64,000 bases of DNA from Kribbella rubisoli (GTDB taxonomy: Bacteria > Actinomycetota > Actinomycetes > Propionibacteriales > Kribbellaceae), in assembly GCF_004217145.1 (NCBI RefSeq), contig NZ_SHKR01000016.1, positions 248,001-312,000 of the forward strand, in the 5' to 3' direction. The notes beneath the pieces were generated by a model, which worked only from the letters and a program-made list of their open reading frames with translations, searched no databases and was not told where the DNA came from. Every line of letters begins with the position of its first letter. Position 1 is the first letter of the stretch. Positions 56,531-64,000 of this stretch are shown one piece after another. A program made the translations under genes and the position numbers.

Positions 56531-57136
56531 ATGAGCTCGCAGATTCCGGCGAAACGGTCCGGACGGAGTGTGGACACCGCCAAGATCGGCGGCGGGTTGA
56601 AGCTGCTCGCGGCGCTGCTCGGTCTGATGTGGCTGAGCGAGGTCATCGACACCGCGACCAACGGCTCACTCGATCAGTACGGGATCATTTCGCGGGAGCC
56701 GCGCGGCCTGATCGGCATCCTGACCGCGCCGTTCCTGCACCTCGGGTTCGGCCATCTGATCTCGAACACGCTGCCACTGGTCACACTCGGCGCGATCATC
56801 GCGATCAGCGGCGCGACCCGGCTCTTCCAGGTGACCGCGATCGTGACGGTGATCGGCGGGTTCGGCACCTGGCTGATCTCGCCGCCGAACACGATCACGA
56901 TCGGCGCGAGCGGGCTGGTCTTCGGGTACGCGTCGTACCTGATCGTGCGGGGGTTGTTCAACCGGCGGCTCGGTCAGGTGGTCGTCGGGATCATCGTGAT
57001 CATGGTGTGGGGCAGCGCTCTGCTCACCAGCCTGCTGCCGCAGGACGGGATCTCCTGGCAAGGTCACCTGTGCGGCGGCATCGCCGGTCTGCTCGCGGCG
57101 TGGGTGCTGGCCGACGACAAACGACGCGTCAAATAA
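56531..57136 (+). CDS. Rhomboid family intramembrane serine protease
   Basis: The 201-aa membrane protein has six helices and the rhomboid dyad: Ser127 in ITIGASGLVFGYASY and His179 in SWQGHLCGGIAGLLAAW. GFGHLISNTLPLVTLG supplies the conserved HxxxN. It cleaves membrane proteins; targets unknown. Its 3' end overlaps the convergent dehydratase gene by 8 nt. Confidence 0.92.
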   Translation: MSSQIPAKRSGRSVDTAKIGGGLKLLAALLGLMWLSEVIDTATNGSLDQYGIISREPRGLIGILTAPFLHLGFGHLISNTLPLVTLGAIIAISGATRLFQVTAIVTVIGGFGTWLISPPNTITIGASGLVFGYASYLIVRGLFNRRLGQVVVGIIVIMVWGSALLTSLLPQDGISWQGHLCGGIAGLLAAWVLADDKRRVK

Positions 57137-58049
57137 GCGTGCCTGGGTCCGTGTTCGAGCCGCAGACGACCACGACGACCCTTTCGCCGGCCGCCGGTTT
57201 GTAGGCGCCCGAAGCCAGGGCGGCCCAGGCAACTGCTCCGCCGTGCTCGGTGGCGAGGTGGTGTTCGTGCCAGAGCTGCTTGCGGGCGGCAACGATCGCG
57301 TCGTCCTCGACCAGGATGGACTGCACGTGATGGCTCTGGACTGCGGTGTGAGCGAGGTCGCCTAGGCGGCGAGCGCCCAGTGAGTCGGCTGCAACGCCGC
57401 CGACCGGGCCGTCGGTTGGCCGGCCCGCCTCGAGCGCGCGGTGCATCGTGGGCGCGAGGGCGGGCTCTACGCCGACGATCTGCGCGTTGTCGCCGATCGC
57501 GGTCGCGATGCCGGCGATCAGGCCGCCGCCACCGACGGCGACCAGGACTGTGTCGAACATGCCGGCCTGTTCGAGGAGCTCGAGGCCGACCGTGCCCTGG
57601 CCTGCGACGACCTCCGGCTGGTCGTAGGCGTGAACCAGCAAGGCGCCGGACTCGTCCTGCGCCGCGAGCGCTGCCTGGTACGCCTCGGCGTACTCGCTGC
57701 CGACCTGTACGACGTCCGCGCCGAGCGTCCTCAGCTTGTTGAGCTTCGCGGCCGGGGTCGTCTCGGGGACGAAGATCCGCGCCGGTACGCCGAGCTCCCG
57801 CGCCGCGTACGCCGCCGCGAGACCGTGGTTGCCACCTGAGGCGGCGACGATGCCCTGACCGGTCAGTTCGCCGCTGTCCTTGGCGCTGAGCAGCCGGTTG
57901 AACGCGCCGCGCGGCTTGAACGACCCGGTGTGCTGGAGCAGTTCGAGCTTGAACGTGAGGCCGGGCGCAACCTCGATCACCGGCGTACGGCGTACCCGCC
58001 CTGCGATCCGCTCCGCCGCCTGCCGCACGTCATCGAGACTTACCGTCAT
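57129..58049 (-). CDS. Threonine/serine dehydratase-like PLP enzyme
   Basis: The 306-aa fold-type II PLP enzyme has the Schiff-base lysine Lys45 in TGSFKPRGAF, ASGGNHGLAAAYAARELGV and the phosphate loop VAVGGGGLIAGIA. There is no C-terminal ACT domain, so it resembles catabolic threonine dehydratase or serine/threo-hydroxyaspartate ammonia-lyases. Product would be a 2-keto acid plus ammonia. It diverges from the prpE-like gene. Confidence 0.9.
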   Translation of the reverse strand: MTVSLDDVRQAAERIAGRVRRTPVIEVAPGLTFKLELLQHTGSFKPRGAFNRLLSAKDSGELTGQGIVAASGGNHGLAAAYAARELGVPARIFVPETTPAAKLNKLRTLGADVVQVGSEYAEAYQAALAAQDESGALLVHAYDQPEVVAGQGTVGLELLEQAGMFDTVLVAVGGGGLIAGIATAIGDNAQIVGVEPALAPTMHRALEAGRPTDGPVGGVAADSLGARRLGDLAHTAVQSHHVQSILVEDDAIVAARKQLWHEHHLATEHGGAVAWAALASGAYKPAAGERVVVVVCGSNTDPGTLI

Positions 58050-58099
58050 AGCTCAACCCTGCCACGATGGAGGACAGCTGACGGACGGAGGCTATCCAA

Positions 58100-59983
58100 A
58101 TGGGCGCGTACGACGAGAGCTACCGGCGGAGCCTGGACGACCCGCACGGGTTCTGGCTGGAGGCGGCGGAGGCTATCTCCTGGACGCGGCCACCGACCCG
58201 CGCGATCGATGCCACCGATGCCCCGATCTACCGCTGGTACCCCGACGGTGTACTCAACACGTCGTACAACGCCCTGGACCGCCACATAGAAGCAGGCAAC
58301 GGCGACCGAACCGCCCTCATCTACGACTCCCCGGTCACCGGCACCGGCGCGACCTTCACGTACGCCGAGCTGCGCGACGAGGTCGCTCGATTCGCCGGCG
58401 CACTGGCATCGCTCGGTGTCGGCAAAGGTGACCGGGTCGTCGTCTACCTGCCGATGGTTCCGGAAGCAGTCGTCGCCATGCTCGCCTGCGCCCGCCTCGG
58501 CGCGATCCACTCGGTGGTCTTCGGCGGCTTCGCCCCACGCGAGCTGGCCGCCCGCATCGACGACGCAACCCCGAAGGTCATCGTCGCGGCCTCCTGCGGC
58601 ATCGAGCCGACGCGGGTAGTCGAGTACAAGCCGATCATCGACGAGGCCCTGCGGATCTCGCAGCACCAGCCCGAGCACGCGATCGTGCTCCAGCGCCCAC
58701 AGGCCGAGGCCACGCTGGGTGAGCGCGACCTCGACTGGACCGACCTCACCGCGAAGGCCGAGCCCGCCGATCCGGTCCAGGTCGACGCGACCGACCCGCT
58801 CTACATCCTCTACACCTCCGGCACGACGGGAAAGCCGAAAGGCGTCGTCCGCGACAACGGCGGCCACGCCGTCGCTCTCGCCTGGACGATGCGCAACGTC
58901 TACGACATCGGCCCGGGCGATGTCTGGTGGACCGCCTCCGATGTCGGCTGGGTCGTCGGCCACTCGTACATCGTCTACGCCCCGCTCCTCGTCGGCGCGA
59001 CCACCGTCCTCTACGAAGGCAAGCCGGTCGGTACGCCGGACGCCGGCGCGTTCTGGCGGGTGATCTCCGAGCACGGCGCGAAGGCCCTGTTCACCGCCCC
59101 GACCGCGATCCGCGCGATCAAGAAGGTCGACCCGGAGGCGGCCGAGCTGGCGAAGTACCCGATGGAAAGCTTCCGGACGCTGTTCCTGGCGGGGGAGCGG
59201 CTCGACCCGGAGACGTACCACTGGTCGCACGAGCATCTCGGCGTACCCGTCGTGGACCACTGGTGGCAGACCGAGACCGGCTGGCCGATCGCGGCCAACC
59301 CGCGCGGGCTCGAGCCGCTGCCGACCAAGCCGGGCTCGGCGACCGTGCCGATGCCGGGCTGGAACGTGCAGATCCTCGATGCGTACGGCAAGGAACTGCT
59401 GCCGCAGCAGGAGGGCGCGATCGCGATCAAGCTGCCGCTGCCGCCGGGCGCACTGCCGACGCTGTGGGGCGACGACCAGCGCTACATCGACAGCTACCTG
59501 AAGGAGTACGACGGGTACTACCTGACCGGCGACGGCGGGTTCATCGACGAGGACGGGTACATCTTCGTGATGGGCCGCACCGACGACGTGATCAACGTGG
59601 CCGGGCACCGGTTGTCGACCGGTTCGATCGAGGCGGTCGTCGCGGCGAACGCTGCCGTCGCGGAGTGTGCGGTGATCGGCGTACACGATCCGTTGAAGGG
59701 GCAGCTGCCGCGGGCGCTCGTCGTTCTGAAGGCAGGCGCTTCGGTGAGCGAGGAGACGCTCCGCGACGAACTGGTGGCAGCCGTACGCCGGGAGATCGGG
59801 CCGGTGGCGGCGTTCCGGGATGTGTCGGTCGTGGACGCGTTGCCGAAGACCCGGTCGGGCAAGATCCTGCGCCGGACGATGCGTGGGATCGCCGACGGGC
59901 GGGACGAGCCGGTGCCGTCGACGATCGAGGATCCCGCGGTACTGGACGCTCTACGCCCGGTGTTGCGCAGCCAGGAAGGATAG
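58100..59983 (+). CDS. prpE: Propionyl-CoA synthetase-like acyl-CoA ligase
   Basis: The 627-aa enzyme has an N-terminal acetyl-CoA-synthetase extension (YDESYRRSLDDPHGFWLEAA), A3 YTSGTTGKPKGVVRD, WWQTETGWPI, and A10 KTRSGKILRR with catalytic Lys588, the lysine acetylated by Pat-type enzymes. WTASDVGWVVGHSYIVYAPL is typical of PrpE rather than Acs. It forms propionyl-CoA or a similar short acyl-CoA. The Pat-like protein at 14007 may regulate it, which is inference. The 3' end overlaps the convergent hydrolase by 33 nt. Confidence 0.87.
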   Translation: MGAYDESYRRSLDDPHGFWLEAAEAISWTRPPTRAIDATDAPIYRWYPDGVLNTSYNALDRHIEAGNGDRTALIYDSPVTGTGATFTYAELRDEVARFAGALASLGVGKGDRVVVYLPMVPEAVVAMLACARLGAIHSVVFGGFAPRELAARIDDATPKVIVAASCGIEPTRVVEYKPIIDEALRISQHQPEHAIVLQRPQAEATLGERDLDWTDLTAKAEPADPVQVDATDPLYILYTSGTTGKPKGVVRDNGGHAVALAWTMRNVYDIGPGDVWWTASDVGWVVGHSYIVYAPLLVGATTVLYEGKPVGTPDAGAFWRVISEHGAKALFTAPTAIRAIKKVDPEAAELAKYPMESFRTLFLAGERLDPETYHWSHEHLGVPVVDHWWQTETGWPIAANPRGLEPLPTKPGSATVPMPGWNVQILDAYGKELLPQQEGAIAIKLPLPPGALPTLWGDDQRYIDSYLKEYDGYYLTGDGGFIDEDGYIFVMGRTDDVINVAGHRLSTGSIEAVVAANAAVAECAVIGVHDPLKGQLPRALVVLKAGASVSEETLRDELVAAVRREIGPVAAFRDVSVVDALPKTRSGKILRRTMRGIADGRDEPVPSTIEDPAVLDALRPVLRSQEG

Positions 59984-60730
59984 GACCGCCGGACTCGCGA
60001 CCGACCGGAACTCGTGGAAGTAGGCGTGCCGAGCGCCGTCGATGAGCTCGGCACGCGCTCCGGGGATGCGGTCGGCGAGGAGTTGGGCGTTGGCGGCGGG
60101 ACTGAAGATGTCGTCGGAACCGTGCAGGATGAGGGTCGGCGCCGTGATGCTCGGGAGGCCGTCCCAGGCGTCGTGCTTGTTGCTGGCAACCAGATGCCGG
60201 CGCTTGGTGTACGACGGCATGCTCTGGTCGCCGAGTACGTAGTACGGACCGGGGTTGTCGGCGAGCCAGCCTGGTGTGTACATCAGCTCCAGCAGCACGC
60301 GATCGGTCCGCGCTGGATCGGCGAGCGCTTTGCGGATCTCCTGGCTTCGCTCGTACCCGTGGGCCGCGCCCGGCGACGTGCAGCCGAGGACCAGTGCTTT
60401 GACGCGCTCGGGATGATTGATCGCCAACCACTGCGCGACCCGGCCGCCCATCGACGTTCCGTAGACGTACGCGTTGTCCAGTTCCAGGTCGTCCAGCACC
60501 GCGACCACGTCGTCTGCAAACCCGACCGTGCTGTAGACCTCGTCGGGCTTGTCGCTCTCGCCTGTCCCTCTCCAGTCGAGGGTGATCGTCTGGTGTCCCT
60601 GGAAGTCGGAGCGGATCGGATCCCACCAGGTGTGGTTGTTCGACTGCCCCGCCAGCAACACAAGTGGTTGCCCCTCGCCCCGAACCTGGTAGGCGATCCT
60701 CGTCCCGTCAATCGTTGATGCGTGTGGCAC
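59951..60730 (-). CDS. Alpha/beta hydrolase
   Basis: The 259-aa hydrolase has GQPLVLLAGQSNNHTWWDPI, LDWRGTGESDKPDE, nucleophile elbow YGTSMGGRVAQWLA (Ser), Asp in LILHGSDDIFSPAAN and His in ELIDGARHAYFHEF. All triad positions are present. It is cytosolic; the substrate is unknown, with esterase or lactonase the default guess. ATG 60730 diverges from the SDR gene 17 nt away. Confidence 0.9.
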   Translation of the reverse strand: MPHASTIDGTRIAYQVRGEGQPLVLLAGQSNNHTWWDPIRSDFQGHQTITLDWRGTGESDKPDEVYSTVGFADDVVAVLDDLELDNAYVYGTSMGGRVAQWLAINHPERVKALVLGCTSPGAAHGYERSQEIRKALADPARTDRVLLELMYTPGWLADNPGPYYVLGDQSMPSYTKRRHLVASNKHDAWDGLPSITAPTLILHGSDDIFSPAANAQLLADRIPGARAELIDGARHAYFHEFRSVASPAVLSFLAAQHRA

Positions 60731-60747
60731 AGAGATAGTCTGCTGGT

Positions 60748-61398
60748 ATGCGAGTCGTCATTGCAGGTGGACACGGACAGATCGCGCTGCGGCTGACGAA
60801 GCTGCTGAGCGGTGACGGTCACGAGGTGGTCGGGCTGGTACGCAACCCGGACCACTCCGCGGACATCGCCGCGGCCGGCGGGCAGGCCGCAGTACTCGAC
60901 CTCGAGCAGTCCGACGCGGCGGCGGTGGCGGAGGTCCTGGCCGGCGCGGACGTCGCGATCTTCTCGGCCGGCGCCGGTCCGGGCAGTGGGAACGCACGCA
61001 AGGACACGGTCGACCGCGGTGCGGCCGCCCTGTTCGCGGACGCGGCCCAGCAGGCCGGCGTACGGCGTCACATCCAGGTCGGCTCGATGGGCGCGGACCA
61101 GGCGCCGTCGCTGACCGATGACGAGACCTTCACCGTCTACCTGCGGGCGAAGTGGGCGGCCGAGGAGGACCTGCGCGCGCGGGACCTCGACTGGACCGTC
61201 CTGCGGCCGGGCAGTCTGACCAACGACCCCGGCACCGGCAACGTCCTGCTCGCCGACAAGACCGGCCGCGGCCGGATCAGCCGCGGCGACGTCGCGCTGG
61301 TGCTGGCCGGCCTCTGCGACACCCCGGCCTCGATCGGCCGGACGCTCGAGCTCATCGCCGGTGACACGCCGGTGAACGAGGCCCTCGAGTCCCTCTGA
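60748..61398 (+). CDS. SDR family NAD(P)H-binding protein (SDR_a5 type)
   Basis: The 216-aa protein has MRVVIAGGHGQIALRLTKLL, AVLDLEQSDAAAVAEVLAGA, FSAGAGPGSGNARKDTVDRG and DWTVLRPGSLTNDPGTGNV, the pattern of small atypical SDRs that bind NADP. Catalytic Tyr-Lys may be VYLRAKWAAEE. The role is unknown. A GTTGC-CACAA-GCAAC inverted repeat follows at 61400-61414 before the OsmC gene. Confidence 0.88.
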   Translation: MRVVIAGGHGQIALRLTKLLSGDGHEVVGLVRNPDHSADIAAAGGQAAVLDLEQSDAAAVAEVLAGADVAIFSAGAGPGSGNARKDTVDRGAAALFADAAQQAGVRRHIQVGSMGADQAPSLTDDETFTVYLRAKWAAEEDLRARDLDWTVLRPGSLTNDPGTGNVLLADKTGRGRISRGDVALVLAGLCDTPASIGRTLELIAGDTPVNEALESL

Positions 61399-61420
61399 AG
61401 TTGCCACAAGCAACAGAAAT

Positions 61421-61858
61421 GTGATGGATATGGCAGACACACTCCGCCAGGTGACCTTCGAGCGCGTGGCGAACAGCAGCTACGAGGTGCGCAACGCCCG
61501 CGGCGGCACGATCCGGGTCGGCTCCGGCGGTGCGGACACCGACTTCACCCCGGTGGAGCTGCTGCTGGCCGCGATCGGGACCTGCTCGGCGATCGACGTC
61601 GACATCGTCGTCAGCCGCCGCGCCGAGCCGACCGAGTTCAGCGCTGTCGTGCGCGGGGACAAGGTCCGGGACGCCGAGGAGGGCAACCGGATGGAGAACC
61701 TCGCGGTCGAGTTCGTCGTGCACTTCCCCGACGGCGAGGACGGAGACAAGGCCCGTGAGGCGCTGCCGCGCGCGGTGAAGATGTCGCACGACCGGCTCTG
61801 CACGGTCAGCCGGACGGTCGAGCTCGGTACCCCGGTGACGACGACCGTCAACGACTGA
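61421..61858 (+). CDS. OsmC family protein
   Basis: The protein (145 aa from GTG 61421; 142 aa from ATG 61430, MADTLRQVTF) has both OsmC cysteines: LLAAIGTCSAIDVDIV and KMSHDRLCTVSRTVELG. OsmC/Ohr proteins reduce organic hydroperoxides through this Cys pair. The start is not settled, as no Shine-Dalgarno is evident. The 3' end overlaps the convergent hydrolase by 11 nt. Confidence 0.9.
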   Translation: MMDMADTLRQVTFERVANSSYEVRNARGGTIRVGSGGADTDFTPVELLLAAIGTCSAIDVDIVVSRRAEPTEFSAVVRGDKVRDAEEGNRMENLAVEFVVHFPDGEDGDKAREALPRAVKMSHDRLCTVSRTVELGTPVTTTVND

Positions 61859-62642
61859 GCACTTCCCGGAGCCTGGCCGCGTAGGCCTTCGGGTGGCTCA
61901 GGTTGCCGTTGTGGCCGCCCGGGAAGAGCTGTAGTTCCTGGTCGAGCCTCGCGGCGAGCGCTTCGGCGCACTGGTAGTCGAAGACGGTGCGCGGCGTCGT
62001 CGTACCTGCTGCCGGGATGATGCGCGCGCTGACGGTCGTCAGATCGGCTTCCGGGTCGTCTGCGGCGGCGAGGAAGTCGTGCCGGATGAAGTAGTCGAAG
62101 TTCGCGATCCGGTTGGCGTCCATCGGGAAGTCGGTGCGGTTCGGTTCGCCGTTCGACGGGTCGATGCCGAGGGAGCGTGCGATCTCCGGGACGGTCGCCT
62201 GCAGTCCGTTGGCGAGGTAGTGATCGCGCAGTTCGGCGAGCTCGTCGCGGTGCCGCTTCGGCTCGGGGTCCGCGAGCAGCCACGGCGCGATCGGCTCGTG
62301 CGCGATCAAGGTGTGGAGCTGGCCCGGATGGTCGGCAACGACATGCAGACCGATCACGGCGCCGAGGCTGCAGCCGAGCATCGCCACGGGCTCGTCGGTG
62401 AGGTGGGCGAGCAGACGGTGTACGTCGTCCGTGTGGTCGGCCATCGTCGCTGGGCGGTCGAGCCGGCTCCGGGAGAGCCCGCGGCGGTCGTATGTGAGCA
62501 CTGTGTACTCGTCCTTGAGATGTCCGACCAGGTCGACGGTGCGGTCGGCGTCGCCTTCACCGCTCTGCGAGATCAGCAGCAGCGGGCCGTTGCCTTCGAG
62601 TTGGTAGTGGAGGACGGCGCCGGGAACTTCGAGGATCGTCAT
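61848..62642 (-). CDS. Alpha/beta hydrolase, MarR-linked
   Basis: The 264-aa hydrolase has GPLLLISQSGEGDADRTVDL, YDRRGLSRSRLDRPA, elbow LGCSLGAVIGLHVVADHP (Ser) and a late His in FPGGHNGNLSHPKAYA. It diverges from a MarR gene with a perfect palindrome between, so it is probably induced by a small lipophilic or phenolic compound. Substrate unknown. ATG 62642 (MTILEVPGAV) is chosen. Confidence 0.88.
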   Translation of the reverse strand: MTILEVPGAVLHYQLEGNGPLLLISQSGEGDADRTVDLVGHLKDEYTVLTYDRRGLSRSRLDRPATMADHTDDVHRLLAHLTDEPVAMLGCSLGAVIGLHVVADHPGQLHTLIAHEPIAPWLLADPEPKRHRDELAELRDHYLANGLQATVPEIARSLGIDPSNGEPNRTDFPMDANRIANFDYFIRHDFLAAADDPEADLTTVSARIIPAAGTTTPRTVFDYQCAEALAARLDQELQLFPGGHNGNLSHPKAYAARLREVLSR

Positions 62643-62664
62643 GGCTCGGAGATTACATCTAAAT

Positions 62665-62688
62665 AGATACATCAATCAAGATGTATCT
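62665..62688. promoter_or_regulatory. MarR operator-like palindrome
   Basis: AGATACATC-AATCAA-GATGTATCT is a perfect 9+6+9 palindrome in an unusually AT-rich 68-nt gap between the divergent hydrolase and MarR genes. Related half-sites ACATCT and GATGTAG flank it. Confidence 0.75.
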
Positions 62689-62710
62689 GAGTTGATGTAG
62701 ATTCCGGGCT

Positions 62711-63154
62711 GTGAACGGTGTGGAGCTCTTCCTGCTCGGACGGGCGCTGATGAAGATCGGCGAGGACGCGTTACCGGAGCCTCCCGGTGGAGCGGGGAAG
62801 TACGCCGGCAGCGCGCGGATGGTGCTGATCGTCGCGAGCGATATCGCCGGTCACCCGGAGAGCGCGGTGGGGGAGATCGCCGCGCGAACCGGTCTGCCGC
62901 AGAGCCAGGTGTCGACCGCGATCGCCCGGCTGAAGGAGGCCGGCTCGGTGATCACCACCACCGACCCCGCCGACCGGCGGCGTGCTCTGGTCAGCCAGGC
63001 GCCCGGCGTCTCGGACCGGCTGGCCCAGGTTCGCGCCACCACGATCGAGCCAGCGCTCGCCGAGGCCCTCGGCACCGACGACCCGGCCCGCATCGCCGAG
63101 GTCTCGCACGCCCTCGAGCAACTCGCCCGCGACCTGCTACCGAACCGGTTCTGA
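62711..63154 (+). CDS. MarR-family transcriptional regulator
   Basis: The 147-aa regulator has the MarR winged helix SAVGEIAARTGLPQSQVSTA, IARLKEAGSVITTTDPADRR, RALVSQAPGVSDRLAQV. Start is GTG 62711. It probably represses itself and the divergent hydrolase gene at the palindrome 62665-62688. A large inverted repeat starts at its stop codon. Confidence 0.88.
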   Translation: MNGVELFLLGRALMKIGEDALPEPPGGAGKYAGSARMVLIVASDIAGHPESAVGEIAARTGLPQSQVSTAIARLKEAGSVITTTDPADRRRALVSQAPGVSDRLAQVRATTIEPALAEALGTDDPARIAEVSHALEQLARDLLPNRF

Positions 63155-63245
63155 CCGTCTGAGGGGTCAACCCCTGAGGTGGTCGGTTGTCCCCCCGGCA
63201 TGCGAGGGGTCAACCGACCACCTGAGGGGTCAACCCCTCAGACGG
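63155..63245. terminator. Large inverted repeat with palindromic arms
   Basis: Arms of 35 nt (63155-63189 and 63211-63245) match at 32 of 35 positions; the three mismatches lie within the GGGGTCAACCCC cores that make each arm self-complementary. A further copy of GAGGGGTCAACCG is in the loop. The element lies between the convergent MarR and RmlD-like genes and begins at the base after the MarR stop, so a bidirectional terminator is likely. Confidence 0.75.
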
Positions 63246-63269
63246 GTACGGATCTGCGGCGGAGTGTGG

Positions 63270-64000
63270 TCAGGCGGCTAGGAACTCGCTGGCTGCGCGG
63301 AGGCGGGTCCGCAGCACCGCCTGGGTCCGCCGGCTGTCGAGCTGGATCTCCGACGGTTCGCCCCGGACGGACGGAAGCGCCTCCGGGTTGAGGCCGTCGC
63401 GGATCGCGATGAGCCGGCCGAGCTCGAGCCGGCTCAGCGCCTCGGGACCGGCGACGTGCATGATGCCGTTGAGGTCGGACATCAGCAGTTCGAGCAGCGC
63501 CGACGCCAGGTCTGTGACGTGGATCGGGCAGCGGATGTTGCTCGTGTAGAACGCTCCGGGCTCGCCGGCGGCCAACCGTCGTACGCGCTGCTCCTCTTCC
63601 GAGTGGCCGTCCGACCCGATGATGAGCGATGTACGCGCGATGACCGCATCCGGGGCTATCGCGTGGATCGCTGTCTCCGCGGCTGCCTTCGCGGCGCCGT
63701 ACGGCGTGACCGGGCACGGCGCCTCGTGCTCGCGGTACGCCGTCTTGCGCGGACCGAACACCGCATCGGTCGACACGAACACGAGCCGCGCACCGTCCGC
63801 AGCCAGCGCGACATTGACCGCGCCATGCGCAGTCGTCGCCCAGTCGTCCTGCCGGTAAGCGGTGTGGATGATGCCGTCCGGACGCACGCTGCGGATCACG
63901 TCGCGCACCTGGTCCCGCCGCCGTACGTCGAGCTGCACTCCGCCCGGCAGAGCCTTCGAGTGGTACGCCGGTACGACGTCAATCGCTTGTTTTCCGGCGC
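63270..64000 (-). CDS. RmlD-like sugar nucleotide reductase / SDR, partial
   Basis: The gene enters from beyond base 64000; about 243 residues of its C-terminal part are visible. Conserved parts are VRPDGIIHTAYRQDDW, LVFVSTDAVFGPRKTAY, the catalytic PYGAAKAAAE (Tyr-x-x-x-Lys) and CPIHVTDLASALLEL. This is the dTDP-4-dehydrorhamnose reductase (RmlD) subgroup of extended SDRs. The coding frame runs open through the window end (for example AIDVVPAYHSKALPGGVQLD), so a start at 63938 is rejected. Substrate in this context is not known. Confidence 0.85.
   Translation of the reverse strand, partial: AGKQAIDVVPAYHSKALPGGVQLDVRRRDQVRDVIRSVRPDGIIHTAYRQDDWATTAHGAVNVALAADGARLVFVSTDAVFGPRKTAYREHEAPCPVTPYGAAKAAAETAIHAIAPDAVIARTSLIIGSDGHSEEEQRVRRLAAGEPGAFYTSNIRCPIHVTDLASALLELLMSDLNGIMHVAGPEALSRLELGRLIAIRDGLNPEALPSVRGEPSEIQLDSRRTQAVLRTRLRAASEFLAA

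Noticed and set aside
61400..61414. GTTGC-CACAA-GCAAC inverted repeat before the OsmC gene
   Set aside because: Only five base pairs per arm; too weak to call an operator or riboregulator.
1..64000. Search for tRNA or rRNA genes, CRISPR arrays, insertion sequences, attachment sites and replication origin
   Set aside because: Reading the gaps between genes gave no tRNA-like cloverleaf, spacer-repeat array, transposase, integrase or DnaA-box cluster; the dispersed repeats are described separately.

Overview
The window is high-G+C actinobacterial chromosome, densely coded on both strands, with many GTG/TTG starts and many 4-nt start/stop overlaps. SepH (a septation protein of filamentous actinomycetes), a ParC-type topoisomerase, and the block DUF5998 protein / alkaline-phosphatase-family protein / thymidine kinase / sulfurtransferase point to Actinomycetota. 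My best guess is a soil member of Propionibacteriales such as Kribbella; that is inference from gene content and codon style, not a search. I see no rRNA, tRNA, CRISPR array, transposase, prophage or replication origin.

Layout. 1-4905 (minus): parC, interrupted by a homing-endonuclease intein directly after the catalytic tyrosine, followed by lprG and an MFS exporter. 5071-9965: a MacB/FtsX-type ABC exporter (minus) diverging from a NarL-type two-component system (plus). 9968-18541: CoA-binding protein, F420/flavin oxidoreductase, DUF2630, an acyl-CoA ligase, an ArsB/NhaD-type permease, a GNAT/acyl-CoA-synthetase fusion, a DUF2087 regulator and a P1 peptidase. 18650-28977: a second ABC exporter, the DUF5998/phosphatase/tdk/sulfurtransferase block, a subtilisin, an MDR oxidoreductase with a divergent MarR, a DUF4185 (GH183-like) exported protein and a VOC protein. 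29041-42024: a frameshifted hydrolase, then a sugar-acid utilisation locus (binding protein, two permeases, uronate-dehydrogenase-like protein, mannonate-dehydratase-like enolase, ROK repressor, Gfo/Idh oxidoreductase and a 1264-aa secreted beta-helix lyase). 42102-45343: efflux pump with TetR, then an NmrA-like oxidoreductase with HxlR. 45477-51937: a small protein preceded by a poly-cysteine leader peptide, sepH, pepN, an aldo-keto reductase and yaaA. 52047-64000: secreted nuclease, regulator, amino-acid permease, Cmx-like efflux pump, rhomboid protease, threonine-dehydratase-like enzyme, prpE-like ligase, hydrolases, OsmC, MarR and a partial RmlD-like reductase.

The least conventional content is in small elements. 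(1) A structured repeat occurs three times (7943-8062, 13888-14010, 51057-51179) plus one degenerate copy near 4993. It holds a short leader reading frame (40 codons in the two intact copies) whose stop codon overlaps the start codon of the next gene. Its 3' end folds back on an upstream arm so that the next gene's Shine-Dalgarno and start codon are paired, and the three copies differ by compensatory base changes in this stem. An unrelated 27-codon leader between tdk and the sulfurtransferase has the same architecture. (2) A leader peptide with seven cysteines plus a hairpin precedes a small uncharacterised gene. (3) An identical 23-nt imperfect palindrome sits upstream of both the sugar-binding-protein gene and the secreted lyase, defining a local regulon. 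(4) The three convergent gene pairs with real intergenic space each carry a large inverted repeat whose arms are themselves palindromic, while four other convergent pairs share a self-complementary stop tetranucleotide.
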